Source of the DNA: Turbatrix aceti
Taxonomy: Eukaryota; Nematoda; Chromadorea; Rhabditida; Panagrolaimidae
NCBI GenBank assembly: GCA_963969345.1
Contig: OZ017766.1
Span: forward strand, 9,858,001-9,922,000
Reading direction: 5' to 3'
DNA: 64,000 nucleotides
Shown here: in pieces, positions 20,710 through 31,488 of the stretch
How the letters are laid out: each line of letters opens with the position of its first letter
Position numbering within the stretch: position 1 is the stretch's first letter
The notes under the pieces: generated by a model
The model's input: only the letters and a program-made list of their open reading frames with translations
The model's database searches: none
Told to the model about the DNA's origin: nothing
Translations under genes and position numbers: made by a program

Positions 20710-21878
20710 ATGGCAGAGTTTTATAACTACTCTGTACTTACGTTTGACGACCTTTACCATCCGATGCTTAACAATGTGTATTGCTACTTTGTGGATACCG
20801 TATACATCATTACAACAGTCATATTCCTACGATTGATTTTTGTGATTTTGAAGTATTCGACAAAGGCTATGACACCGTAAGACCGGTTTATAATGTTCAT
20901 TTGAAGTAAATATGTAAGACGTTTTTTTTTCAGTTTCAAATATTACCTGCTCTGCCACTGTTGCTGCACTTACGCCATGATGATGCATTTTGTGCTCTGG
21001 AAGCCACTTTTTTTGATGCCTGTAGCCATTACCCTGGGCATTGGACCTTACCCTGAAATTTTTGAAATTCCAAACCCAGTTTCATTTTCAATGATGCTGG
21101 TTTTTGGAAGTCTAATTGCGTACTCGAGCATTTCCATGATTCTTCACCGGGTCGTCAACATGTGTACCGAATCCCTGCTTGCACGCATAACCAACAACAA
21201 GAAAAACGTTATCATCATCCACACCGTTGCACTCAGTTTGATGGTCGGCATGATTTTCGTACCGTTTTTTACAATCCAATTTGACGAGGATACCGTACTT
21301 GAAGATTTGGAATCTCAAATGCCCTTCATTCGGTTTTTTTTCGAAAATTACAAACCAACTGGCTACGACCGTAATTCCCTGGTAGTCGCTAATTTATTTT
21401 ATTTTTACATAGATTGTATACTGGTTGTTATTTTGATCGCTGTGGGCGCAGTTGTAGCGTATACAATTTACGGGATTATGACATGTCGGAAATACCTTAC
21501 TCCTGCCACTTTTAAAATTCAGGTAAATACTAAATTTTTTTACAAACATAAATAAATGTTTTAATATTAAAATAAATATGTTTTTTTTTTAATTTTCAGT
21601 TCAAGCTTTTCAAACTGCTCATGTATCAAGTGTTTTTCGCATTATTGTTTCTGCTGATGCCGTTTGCCGCCATGATTGCTGTCTTTTCGCAGAATTACAA
21701 TTGGGGACCCGCGTTCTGTATTTTTATGTTCATGATCATACCATGTCACGCGTCGATTGAGTTTGTGTTCATCTGCTGCTTCATTACGCCGTATAGAAAA
21801 AATTTCTTTGGATTCGAAAGATTTTTGATTTCTCGAAAAACTTTTGTTTCTGTAATAACAATAGCATCTGTAAAATAA
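20710..21878 (+). CDS. SRH-like chemosensory GPCR, copy 2
   Basis: Three exons (20710-20876, 20934-21522, 21600-21878) encode 344 aa with seven hydrophobic segments. Features fitting the nematode SRH/Str receptor superfamily are FKYYLLCH leading into TM2, a long luminal loop with the acidic DEDTVLEDLE, MYQVFFALLFLLMP in TM6, and a C-terminal ITPYRKNF. SRH receptors act in chemosensory cilia, but the ligand cannot be inferred. The intact frame contrasts with copy 1 at 16179. The start is the first methionine (MAEFFNYS) after a TTCAG acceptor. Family placement within Str is by eye. Confidence 0.8.
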
Positions 21879-22446
21879 ATTTGAGTTGTATGTGTCCCAG
21901 ATGACTTACAACTCCCAGATGACTTATGAAAAAAATCGTGATTCGATTCGCAAAGCCAGTTAACTTACAAAAAAATATACAACTGAATCAGTTTTTTTTT
22001 TTGCTTTGTATTTTTGTGTACACAAATATTTATGTACATACATACATATTTACATGCCTACGTTGTTTCCCACATCTGACGCCCCTCAGAAAATTATTTC
22101 ACCGAAAATTGAAAGTGGGATGATTTCATAGAATTGAGTTTTTTTAATGAGTCATTCTGTTTTTTTTCCGGACAGTAAATCAAGCATCGCAGATGTGCAA
22201 AGGCTACATGTTCAATTCTTTTGTGGAAAAATGAAACGTGTTTACCCTGTAAGTCACGACAGTTATTGTATAGTGATTTGGTTTTTCTACAGACAGGTGA
22301 GTACATGTATGTATGCTACAAAACCAAAAACCATTAATGATAGAATTTTCTGGCAGATGGAGCCCCGCCTTCTTGTTTTTCCGATGCTTATGTTAGTTAC
22401 AATCAAACAAAACAGTTTATAAACCCCAATTGTAAAAAATAGGAAA
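21879..22446. other. Intergenic, no gene seen
   Basis: AT-rich sequence with short open frames that show no recognisable family or splice context. Confidence 0.5.
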
Positions 22447-22800
22447 TCAGAAGCTTCACAGTGAGTTCACTTTTATAAATGTTTTGTGCCGAAATTGTAG
22501 ACACCTATGAGGAGGGTTTTTAAAAAATATTTATTTTTTATTTTTTAGAAGCCGGATTCTGGAGTTACGGCTTCTCACATCTTTTGAAGTCAAATTTTCA
22601 AAATGCTTAAAAAATTCTGATTTCTGGTATACAGGGATATCTTGTCATGAAAAATTGACTGGTGTATTCAGATTTAAAAACAAACACTTGTCCGTTCCGG
22701 AATTATTGATTTTGTTCACTTTTGCCTCATTTTGTGGCATTTTTTGGCTCCAGCATCCGTATTGCTCCGAGGAGTAAAGAAATGATTACGTAGTATTAAA
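22447..22800. repeat. Solo diverged arm of the 33-35 kb palindromic element family
   Basis: The block aligns by eye to 33225-33545: ATGTTTTGTGCC, GAAGCCGGATTCTGGAG, ACGGCTTCT, TCAAATTTTCAA, GGTATACAGGGATATCTTG and GACTGGTGTA occur in the same order. Only one arm is present, so it is a partial or old copy. Confidence 0.75.
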
Positions 22801-22977
22801 GCCCGTTTTTTTCTGCATCTGGCATACCAAACCAAAAAATTTTCCCACAAACCCAATTTAGTGAAGTTGGCCCCTTTATGGCGTCAACTAGGTCAAAAAC
22901 CGTGCAAAAGCGCGCGACGAATTGTTGATAAAAAAGCTTGCAGAGTGGGTCTTAACAACGTATCCAGTTTTAGGAAC

Positions 22978-23810
22978 ATGCGAACTGGACTTCTTTTTTG
23001 GCCGTTTTTCCTCGCACTAACCTATTTTACCGTCCCGTCATCCGGACAAACTTACGACAACAATAACTTTTTCGGATACCCGAGATCCTCCATAAACGAC
23101 ATCTCAACGTCGATTTCCAGCATCAGTGCTGAAATTATAAATCTCGGCAGTCAACTCAATTTCTCTCAACTCATAACCGTCCTAAATATTGTATCGGATG
23201 TCAACAGTCCCAAATATATTATTCAGGCAAATCTCACCGAATGGGCGCAAGCTCAGGGTGGAGACATCCTGACGCAGATTAATGCAATCCTCAACAACGT
23301 CAGTCAGGTGAGGGCAGAAATCACAGCACGGTACGATGCGGCGGCACAAAATTTGTCTAGTGAGGCACAAAACGCGTACAACACGCTCAAGGCAATCCTA
23401 CAGAATAACGAAATTTCTCCGCGAGAAGAGTGCCAACAAATACGCAGCGTAATTAGCAGTCTCAATCGTAGTACTGTAATTGAACTGGCATCGACGATTG
23501 GATTGCCTTCATACGGTTTTGGAAATAACAATGGATATGGTGGTTACGGTAATGGATACGGTTGGTTACGATATTTTTGGGGATTTTTGGATTAGCTGAT
23601 GGATTTTTTTTTTCAGGCTTCGGTGGTAACGGTGGTTTCGGGCAACAAGGAGGATACAATGGATATCAAGGCGGATTTGGAGGCAACCAAGGCGGATACG
23701 GTGGTTTCCAAGGTAACAACGGACAAAACGGCTTTGGACTTCAAGGTGCATACAGTAATGGTGGCTACGGTAATCAGAACGGTGGCTTCGGCGGATTTCG
23801 TGGGGGCTAA
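22978..23810 (+). CDS. SXP/RAL-2-like secreted protein 1
   Basis: Exon 1 is 22978-23548 and exon 2 is 23617-23810, giving 254 aa. A signal peptide (about 23 residues, MRTGLLFWPFF...SSG) precedes a helical domain like SXP/RAL-2 (DUF148): NLTEWAQAQGGDI, NNVSQVRAEITARYDAAAQN, LKAILQNNEISP and EECQQI. The tail is Gly/Asn/Gln/Tyr-rich (GGY, GNQ repeats) and is largely encoded by exon 2. SXP/RAL-2 proteins are nematode-specific secreted antigens of uncertain biochemical role. An acceptor (GTTTTAG) lies four bases before the chosen ATG, so the upstream in-frame codons are probably not translated. A donor at 23560 is also in phase. A polyadenylation signal AATAAA lies near 23868. Confidence 0.85.
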
Positions 23811-24044
23811 GAGTATGTCTGGCTCTCTGATGTTTAACTCAAATGTGTAAACTTTATTAAGAGTTAATAAATAATCAAGCATGGAAGTCAATGAAAAACT
23901 AGTAAACATCTATTCAGTACCGAAAGAATTTTCTCGAAAAATTCTTGGAGATTCTCTGAGTGAGTCTAAAAAATCAGATAAAAAAATATTTCAAAAACAA
24001 TCAAAAACACATGCTTCAGTGCATCCTTCACAACTGTCAATCAG

Positions 24045-24405
24045 TGTTGTCGGGTACCCGAAAAATTAATTTTCGGTTCCGGTTCCGGGTACTTGGATTT
24101 TAAAAATGAGTTCAAATTATGGCAAAAACGAGCTCTCAGAGTTAAAAAAAGCGCTTAGAAATCGGTTATAAGTTCATATTCAAAGCAATTTTTTTTCTTT
24201 TTGAACACTTTTGACACGAAAATCCTTCAAATTTTGTTTCGCACGCGGTTTGAAAAGTTCCGGTTCCGGTTCGGTTCTTCGGTTTCGGTTCCGGTACCCG
24301 AATTTTCTACTTTCGGTTCCGGTTTCGAGTACCCAAAAAATTTCTTTTCGGTTCCGGTTCCGGTTCCGGGTACCTGAAAAATCAGGATTTCGGTTCCGGT
24401 CGATA
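24045..24405. repeat. CGGTTCCGG-rich degenerate element
   Basis: Clusters of TTCGGTTCCGGTTCCGGGTA occur near the left end and several times near the right end, in alternating company with GGGTACC and GAAAAAT. The look is that of a GC-rich MITE like the other islands in this window. No clean terminal repeats or target duplication could be fixed. Confidence 0.5.
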
Positions 24406-24667
24406 ATAAGCATATGAACTTATTTGATTGTGATCTGATTTGTATCGCACATTATGTATTATCTGAGCCTGATCGTCCATGATTCTGGCCTGTTTCAGTG
24501 ATTTTCTTTGATTTTTGTTTTTTCCTATGAAAATGTCTGTTCTCAACAAAAAACCGAGCATGCCATAAGCACGCGTTCAGTTATGTAAAATAAATCATTA
24601 ATTCATTTCGGAATACAAAACAAAAAAAATTGAGAAGATTGATAATATGAGTAGGTATCATACATGC

Positions 24668-26193
24668 CTAGTTCGTGTGTGCCCGGATAAAGGGAATGAA
24701 CTCGGAAGGCGGCAATTCGCAGTTGCAGATCTGGTGGACGACGTTGAAGAGTGGGAACTGATCGATGATGTCGAGTTTGGTGAGGTGTTCGCAGACGAGC
24801 ATGGCCGTCTGTGGGCCCTGAGCCATCTGGCCCTTCAGCAGCTCGACTTCAAGTTGCTTCAGAGATTTGTTCGACGTCACAAACGCCTTGCAGATGCGCT
24901 GATTGCGTCCGCCGTTGTACCAAGTGCTGATGACGTCAGCGATGCCGCAGCACTCGAAGAACGTCCAGTAGTTGTATTCGGGGAACAAGTGTTGGGTGGC
25001 CTAAAAATTTTTTTGTTCTTTATATTTATTTATAAAATTAAAAAAAAACCCACCAGGATAATTTCCTGCATGCCAAGTCGGAGAACGGCAGCCTTGGTAT
25101 TGTCACCGAGCAGGAGGCCTTCCGCAAATCCCGCAGCACACGCGACAATATTTCGCAGAGCACCACAGAGCTCGACAGTTCTGACGTCATTTGTGACTCG
25201 AATAAACAGTGAAAAGTGGGTAAATAGAGCCTTGAAAATTGGGCCATTGACCTGGTAGTTGATCGTGCCAACCGAAGCTTCGCAGAACGTGTTGTCTGCG
25301 AGTTCGGGTGCCGAGCCAGCAATCATAAACACGGACATGTCGATGTTGAGAATCTTTTTGATGTCCTGCGAGACGAGATTGATGTCCTTGCCAGGGATGT
25401 GGGAGAGGCCTTTGATGAGCGAGATGCCAATGGCGTCGGGCTTGATGTTGCCGACGAGGGAAAAGGCCATTTTGGGGACGAATTCTGGGGGAATGACCCA
25501 GACGAGGATGTCTGCGTCGTGGCAGGTTTCGACAATGTCGGTTACGGCAACCTAAAAAAATTTTCGGAGTCATCAGCGACCAGTTTTCAATTTTATGTAA
25601 AAAATGAAAAATTGTAAAAACTATTTGAACTGCTTTTTTTTACGTTTTTGCATTTCAATTTTATGTAAAAAATGAAAAATTGTAAAAACAATTTGAAATG
25701 CAATATTTTTTTGGTGTTTTTTTGGGTCCAAAATTATAAATTATGTTTTTTTGTTAAAAAAATGTTTACAAAACTTTTCTCATAAACGTTCATTTTTTTC
25801 ATGAATTTTGTCGGCTTCAGTGATTTGTTAGATAAATTTTGCAAGCCTGCAATATTTTTTGTTCTAGGTTTTTTTCAGATTTTTAGTTTCGAAATACATT
25901 AGTTTTTACCAAAGAAGTATCCAGTTTTTCAAAAAAAGTGAAAAAAAATTTCCGCCGAAAAAAAAACTCACAATGTTCTCAGGAATTTTCTTTCCCGGCA
26001 GATATTTGATATTCTCGTGATCGGTATTGATGGCTTCGCTGAGTTTTCGTCCCTTGACGCGTTCTTCGTAGACCCACATCTTGACGTGAGAATCAAACAT
26101 GTCAGGATGCTTGACGGTCGTATTGCCAATGATACGTGCGGCAATTGTACCCCAGTTTCCACAGCCAATAATCGCGACCTTTTTTTGAACCAT
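24668..26193 (-). CDS. gpdh: Glycerol-3-phosphate dehydrogenase (NAD+), cytosolic type
   Basis: The enzyme converts dihydroxyacetone phosphate and NADH to glycerol-3-phosphate, for glycerol and lipid synthesis. The minus-strand exons are 26193-25972, 25551-25054 and 25000-24668, all in phase 0, giving 350 aa, the usual length. The NAD-binding loop is G10-C-G-N-W-G15. The family's SLIKG lysine is K121, and ADVIST...GGRN (residues 261-273) carries the expected Asp, Thr, Arg and Asn. Two normally invariant spots differ. The GAN motif reads IAGS at 151-154. The catalytic-lysine segment AL-K-N reads ALRN, with R207 in place of Lys. Activity may therefore be altered. A TATATAA box lies about 70 bp upstream. 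Confidence 0.93.
25588..25702. repeat. Direct duplication in gpdh intron 1
   Basis: Two copies of the ~46-bp block beginning CAATTTTATGTAAAAAATG start at 25588 and 25656, 68 bp apart, inside the 420-bp intron. Confidence 0.85.
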
Positions 26194-26262
26194 GATGAGA
26201 TGTGATAAAAATGAGTGAAGGAAGGAGAAAAAAGTTGTCTAGTCTGAAGAAAATTAACCAAC

Positions 26263-26270
26263 TTATATAT
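26263..26270 (-). promoter_or_regulatory. TATA box of gpdh
   Basis: ATATATAAG on the minus strand lies about 70 bp before the gpdh start codon. Confidence 0.5.
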
Positions 26271-29200
26271 GCGTCTGGTATCTATCTATCTGTCTGCACG
26301 CGACAACACAACTTGAATGAGATCACAGATTGCACAGGGGAGGGGAGGGTAGTACTATGCAACATTTGTTTTTCAGGGGGAGGAGCCTGCCTGACTGGCT
26401 GGGATGAAGGAACAAAAAAATTTGATAAGAGGGTACAGAATACGAAAAAAATTGGTTTCTGTGATCTTGATGAGGGAAATTATGGTCTGTGTGGAGTTTA
26501 TTTGTGATCAAGAAAAAAATATCTAGAAACACTTTGGTGCAGTTAATTTTACATAAATAAAAAACTATGATGACAAAGTGTTTTATACAAACTTTTTATA
26601 GTTAAAAAAAGCATTGAGCGATAGCACAGTTATAAAAAGCATTAAAATTACTATAAAAAACAACGGTGGATGCAAAGTAAAAAAGTCAGTCGACATCTTA
26701 TGATCAAGTCTTGCAATCAGCACGTAAACAAAAAGTGTAAAACTGAAAAGCAAGAAAAATCGAGTTGAAGACGCTTGGGTTGTTTTTTTGAACCAACAAG
26801 TGTAAAAATTATGGATTCAGTTTGTTCTAAGGGCAAGTTTTTTTTCTATAATAATATTCTATAATATTCATTATTTGCATCATCTGCGCAAAATTTCTGA
26901 CCAGTTTTTTTGACTCCTGCGTAAAAATAGTTTTTTTTCTTTTTATGCTCCGGAGTTGTTCCTGGTCTCGCAAAAACATGAAAATCATGCTGTAAAAATT
27001 TTGATTTTGCAAATGTTTCTGTAAAACGAAAGTCAGAAGAAAGTTTTGTATCTAAATAGAAGAAGAATTGAAGTATCCAGTTTTTTTTATAAATACAAAA
27101 CTGATTCTTTCGTATAAAAAAATTTGATGACAAAAACAATAAAGCAACTTTCTGAGCAGTGAATAGTCTTGAAAAACAGTGAAGATGTACACAAAAAGTG
27201 CAATAATGAAAAGCGAAGCCTTTAGACTTGAAGAAGCTCGGGGTTGTTTTGAACCAACAAACTAAATAGAAAATCAATACGAACAGTTTGAATCTACCAG
27301 TTTGTTCCGGACAAGTTTATCTTGTTTTTTTTATAGATAGTGAAAATTTTGCTTTTATAAAAAAAACTAACCGTTGAATATATTTTTTTGTAAACTATTG
27401 GATCAAGAAGTTCAGTTTTTTTTAAATCGTATCAAATAAAATGCATTTTTTGAGCAGTGATTTTTTTTTCAAATTTCAGGTCAACCTGAAAAGAATAATG
27501 CTTTTTTTTAACAGTCCAAAAAAAATTATTATTATCATTAACGAAATTTTTTTACACAGAAATTCTTAAAATTAAATTGCATCCATTTTTTACGATACAG
27601 TTAATAAAAAAGTGCTTCGGCACGAATTTCAGCGCTAAATTAAAAAAAATGAATACGTTGTATTATAATAAATCTAATGTAAGAAATCGTTTTTTCTAAG
27701 TGATTGTATGTAAACAACACCGACGACTACATCTTGAACGTCGTCGTCGCGCTTCGTAGGCAAAATAAAAAAAAATATCAAGGGGTGTAGTCTAGTCAAT
27801 TTTGGTACAAAACAAGATTGGTTCATTACAGTTGAAAGAGTGGTTGACGATGATCAATGTCTCCTACCTCTCGCTCTTTCTTGTCTAATCGAATATCCAG
27901 TCCTTCAGTGTTAAACTAAATAACCAAAAACGTTTCTGCCAAAACGATGACACGAAAGTTGTGTGAATGTGTTAGCCTAGTTCAGGTAGATAGAAAAAAG
28001 AGGGATGGAAAAAGTGGAGATAAAATGTATATACAGCGGACGACAGTGACAACAACGGGAGGAGGGGATGGCCGCGTTGAGCGGGGAATTCATCAAAAAA
28101 AAAAACAAAAAAAAACCCCCTGCAGGCTGGCTGCCCAGGTCGATCACGACGCGTCGAGTCGAGACACACTCGACAACAGGAGGCACAACAACCACCGCCT
28201 GACGGTTCATCGTGTTCTTTGATGCTTCTTCTCTCCATTTTTTCCCTTGTCACAGCCACAGCCACACATACATACACACACGAGCAACTTTATCATTAAC
28301 AATAAATATTTAGTTCGACAACGGTGTTGAATGCTTTTTTACTGAATTAGAGGGACAGGTTGGGCGGGGCGTAGAAGCAAGGATGGCCAGGTGACTGACT
28401 AGGAATAGGATTTGAACTCATTGATCCACCAAAGTAGCAGAGAAATTTTTGATTTTTGAAAGTGGAAATTTTTTTTTGCACTTTTTTAAAAGAAAATTTT
28501 TAAAAAAGCAAAAAAATGTGAATAGAATAGCAGTATCAGTTTTTTTTAATTTATTTGAAAATGATTTTATTTGAAAATGACGAGAAGTTCTCCAGAAATC
28601 AACAGTCTACAAATATGTATGATTTTTACACAATCGATCGTCAGGCATCCCAAAAAAAATTTTTGATTTGTTCTCAACAAAATTTGTATTTTGATTTTTG
28701 GATCAATAAAACACTTTGCAAGAACCTTGAATTGTGATGACAAAGTTACAGTGATTTTGGTTATTTTTTTTCCAGTTTTGCAACAATCTGTGAAAAAATA
28801 TTTATTTACAATTTTTAGGGAAAAAATAAGTGTCTCAGTTTTTTTGAAAATTACATTTTTTTTGGACTAAAAATAGAAAAAAAAATTTTCGCACACGATC
28901 TATTTTGATCAGTTTACTAAATTACTGCAAACGTTCCGATCAGTTTACAAATATTTTCAAACAATCCGAATCTATCAAAATTTATCCAGTCCAGCAATCA
29001 AGCATTCCAACAATTTTTTTGTGGCAATACAAAAAAATCTAATTTTTGATGATCTTTTTTTTTCACATACAAATCGAAGAGTGCACAGATCAGCGACCCC
29101 TCCTGTCTTCTCTTTGTGCTCTTCACATCAGAGAGCAAACAAAAAAAATAACAGTATTATCAGTTGTCGGTCTCTCCTGGTCTCTTCTTTCACTCTCCTG

Positions 29201-29780
29201 CGAGCTGCATTGCACGTGAAAAACTCACGCAGACAGGTTTTTCAATTTGACAAAAATAGTTTTTGCTTTGTGATAAGTTTTACCAAAAATAGAATTAGAA
29301 AGTAGACTGAAGTTTACATTTTTAAAAAAAGGTTAGTTGTCTATTTGCGAATTCGTCATCATTACAATTGAAGGAAGAGGCATTCAAAACAGTTTAGGAA
29401 AAACTGCATATTTAAATTTATTTTTAATTTATTACCTCTGTCGATGGATGTCGACGCGGACTTCGTAGTCGGTGAGTCCAAAAAAATGAACAGTTTTTTT
29501 AGGTTTTACCAAGGAAATTGACACATAAACAGAAAATGTGTTTTGCATTTTTTGTATTTTTTAAAATTAACCAACAGTGCCATTTTTTTTAAATTATTTA
29601 GTTCAGAGTTTTTGTCTGCGCATTGTTACACAGTGTTTTTTCTAAAACTGTTATTGTTCACAGCGGAAGTGAAAAAATATTATTTTTTAAATTTTACTCA
29701 AAAATTGTTTTTAGAGATGGTGTTTTTTAATTTCTAAATAATAAATACAAATAAAACGATGATGTTGACAGTGTCTATTT
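26271..29780. other. Gene-poor interval upstream of gpdh
   Basis: About 3.5 kb without a gene I can support. It is AT-rich with many homopolymer runs. A short GC-richer stretch near 28050-28230 contains scattered open frames but no recognisable motif. At 29445-29472, ATGGATGTCGACGCGGACTT followed by a GTGAGT donor looks like a first mini-exon, but no partner exon was found. Confidence 0.5.
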
Positions 29781-30185
29781 TAGGGTTCGAACCCCCCCCC
29801 CCCCCCCGCCCCCGCGGGGGTGAAGCCGGGGGTGGCCCCCCGACCCCCGCCCCCGACCATTTGTGACCCCCGTCGGGGAGTAAAACCCCCGCCCCCGACA
29901 GATTCTGCCCCCGACAATGAGCAAAATTTAGCGTTAAACGCGGAAAAACGTTCAAAAACAACACAAATAGGCAAAAACAGAGCAAAATACGAAAAATTTG
30001 TTCAAAATATGCCTTTAAGATAAAATTGACACCTTTTTTTCTTCTTTTTCATAGGACTCGGGGGCAATTACCCCCGTCCCCGCCGATTTCTGCCCCCGTC
30101 GGGGGCAGAATACCCCCGCCCCCGACACCTCTGCCCCCGACTACCCCCGTCCCCGACCCGATACGGGGGGGGGGTTCGAACCCTA
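29781..30185. mobile_element. GC-rich hAT-like MITE with 8-bp target duplication
   Basis: The element is 405 bp. It starts TAGGGTTCGAACCCCCCCCC and ends with the reverse complement of that sequence. It is flanked by perfect 8-bp repeats GTCTATTT (29773-29780 and 30186-30193). The interior carries many CCCCCGTCGGGG and CCCCGAC motifs around a short AT-rich centre. The (C/T)AGGGTTC terminus is shared with the 7985-8463 element. No transposase. Confidence 0.9.
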
Positions 30186-30661
30186 GTCTATTTTCTATTT
30201 TTCTAATTTATCAAAATCAAAAACAGTCCTCCTAAATTTTGAATTGCATAAAAATTCGTAAAATACGCTGAAAAATGAACTAATTTTCAAGTAAAAAAAC
30301 AAAATGGAATTAGTCATAAATCAGTTAATGTTGAATTTGACCATGTATAGGTTACCAAAAAATTAAATGTTTATTGTAGTTTATATTTCGTCAGTTTGTG
30401 GCGTCAGGTGATGTAATTATTACACGGCTGGGTCTTTCAGTAACGTTAAATCTGTGTTCTAAAAATTAAACCACTTTAATTTTTTATCAATCAAAATTGA
30501 AAAAAAAAATGAAGCTGTTTGTTTAAAAAAAGAAAATACAATATTGTACGATTCCGTCGTATTTAGCGCCTGCAACTATCAAAAAATGATTTTTCATCCG
30601 CTTTACTTACCAGTTTGTAAATATGCTTTTATTTTTTTTGTAAATAATCCACATGTTGTTA

Positions 30662-31260
30662 CAGTTTTACGCAAATGATAGCCTCAGCGATTTCTGGCAA
30701 CGGGTCAGGGCAAAAGACCGAATTGTCGATAGCGCCAAGGCCTTCGTCGGCTTCGGAGCGGATCATTGGTTCTGTAAAAAAGTTAAAAATACATAAATAT
30801 ATCGTTATTCTGTTTTTCGTGCTCAAAAACACCAAATACATTGACAGTGTTATTGCTGTCAAAGGCCGTGTGCTAGCCAGGCATGCCAGAAAGGGGCCGA
30901 TATAGGCAGACCACCAAAGCCCCCTCAGGCCCCCCAAAGATTTTTTCTTCTTCAAAAACCAAAAACAACGTAGATAGTAGGGGTGATCAATTCCGCGAAA
31001 GACACTTCCGCGGAAGACAATTTAGCGAAAGGAAAACCCCTAAAGTGCTCATCCAATGAATTAAAAGTCGCCCAATTGTTATAAATAGAGCATGTTTTGG
31101 TATAATTTTTTTAAACATTTTTTGAATATCAAAAAACAATTTTGTGAAGGGGGCATAGAGGGGTCCGGGGCCGGGACCCAAAATTTTATGCCCCCTGACA
31201 TGCCGTGTGCTAGGTTGTCTTTGAGCAGAGCTTTGCCAAATCGGTCAACAGATAAAATGT
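30662..31260 (-). pseudogene. Deoxyhypusine hydroxylase pseudogene, split by an insertion
   Basis: Read on the minus strand, two pieces match exons 2 and 3 of the intact gene at 37649-39871. One is SVDRFGKALLKDN (about 31260-31214) followed by TAITLSMYLVF and a STKN stretch (about 30866-30815). The other is EPMIRSEADEGLGAI...DPLPEIAE (30771-30662), still preceded by an acceptor-like CAG. The iron-binding His-Glu of exon 3 has become Ser-Glu, a block of about 13 residues is missing, and a 328-bp element interrupts exon 2. It includes intron sequence, so it arose by DNA duplication and not by retrotransposition. Confidence 0.8.
30877..31204. mobile_element. Small TIR element inside the dohh pseudogene
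   Basis: The direct repeat GTGTGCTAG (30868-30876 and 31205-31213) flanks 328 bp. The ends are related inverted sequences: left CCAGGCATGCCAG, right reverse complement GGCATGTCAGGGGGC. The 8-9-bp duplication and CAG-containing ends again suggest the hAT superfamily. No coding capacity. Confidence 0.75.
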
Positions 31261-31488
31261 TGCTAAAAAATTTTGGCGTCAGGGGGGATTTTTGTCGTCG
31301 ATATATTTTTTTGAACAAAAAAACAATCTTGCGTTTTTTGTTAGTTCGCAAATTAAAAATTTTAATTCAAATTAAAAATTTTAATTTAAAAATTTTACGT
31401 CAAATGTGAAATTCAAACAGTTTCAAAAAAAATCTACGTAAACTAAACTCTACAACAAAAACAAAAAACAACAATCACAAAAAAAAAA

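Noticed and set aside
27947..28277. Overlapping frames of 77-101 codons on both strands
   Set aside because: They are low-complexity sequence around a GC-richer patch; none shows a family motif.
29781..29800. tRNA B-box look-alike GGTTCGAACCC
   Set aside because: It is part of the inverted termini of a MITE. There is no A box, anticodon arm or acceptor stem around it.
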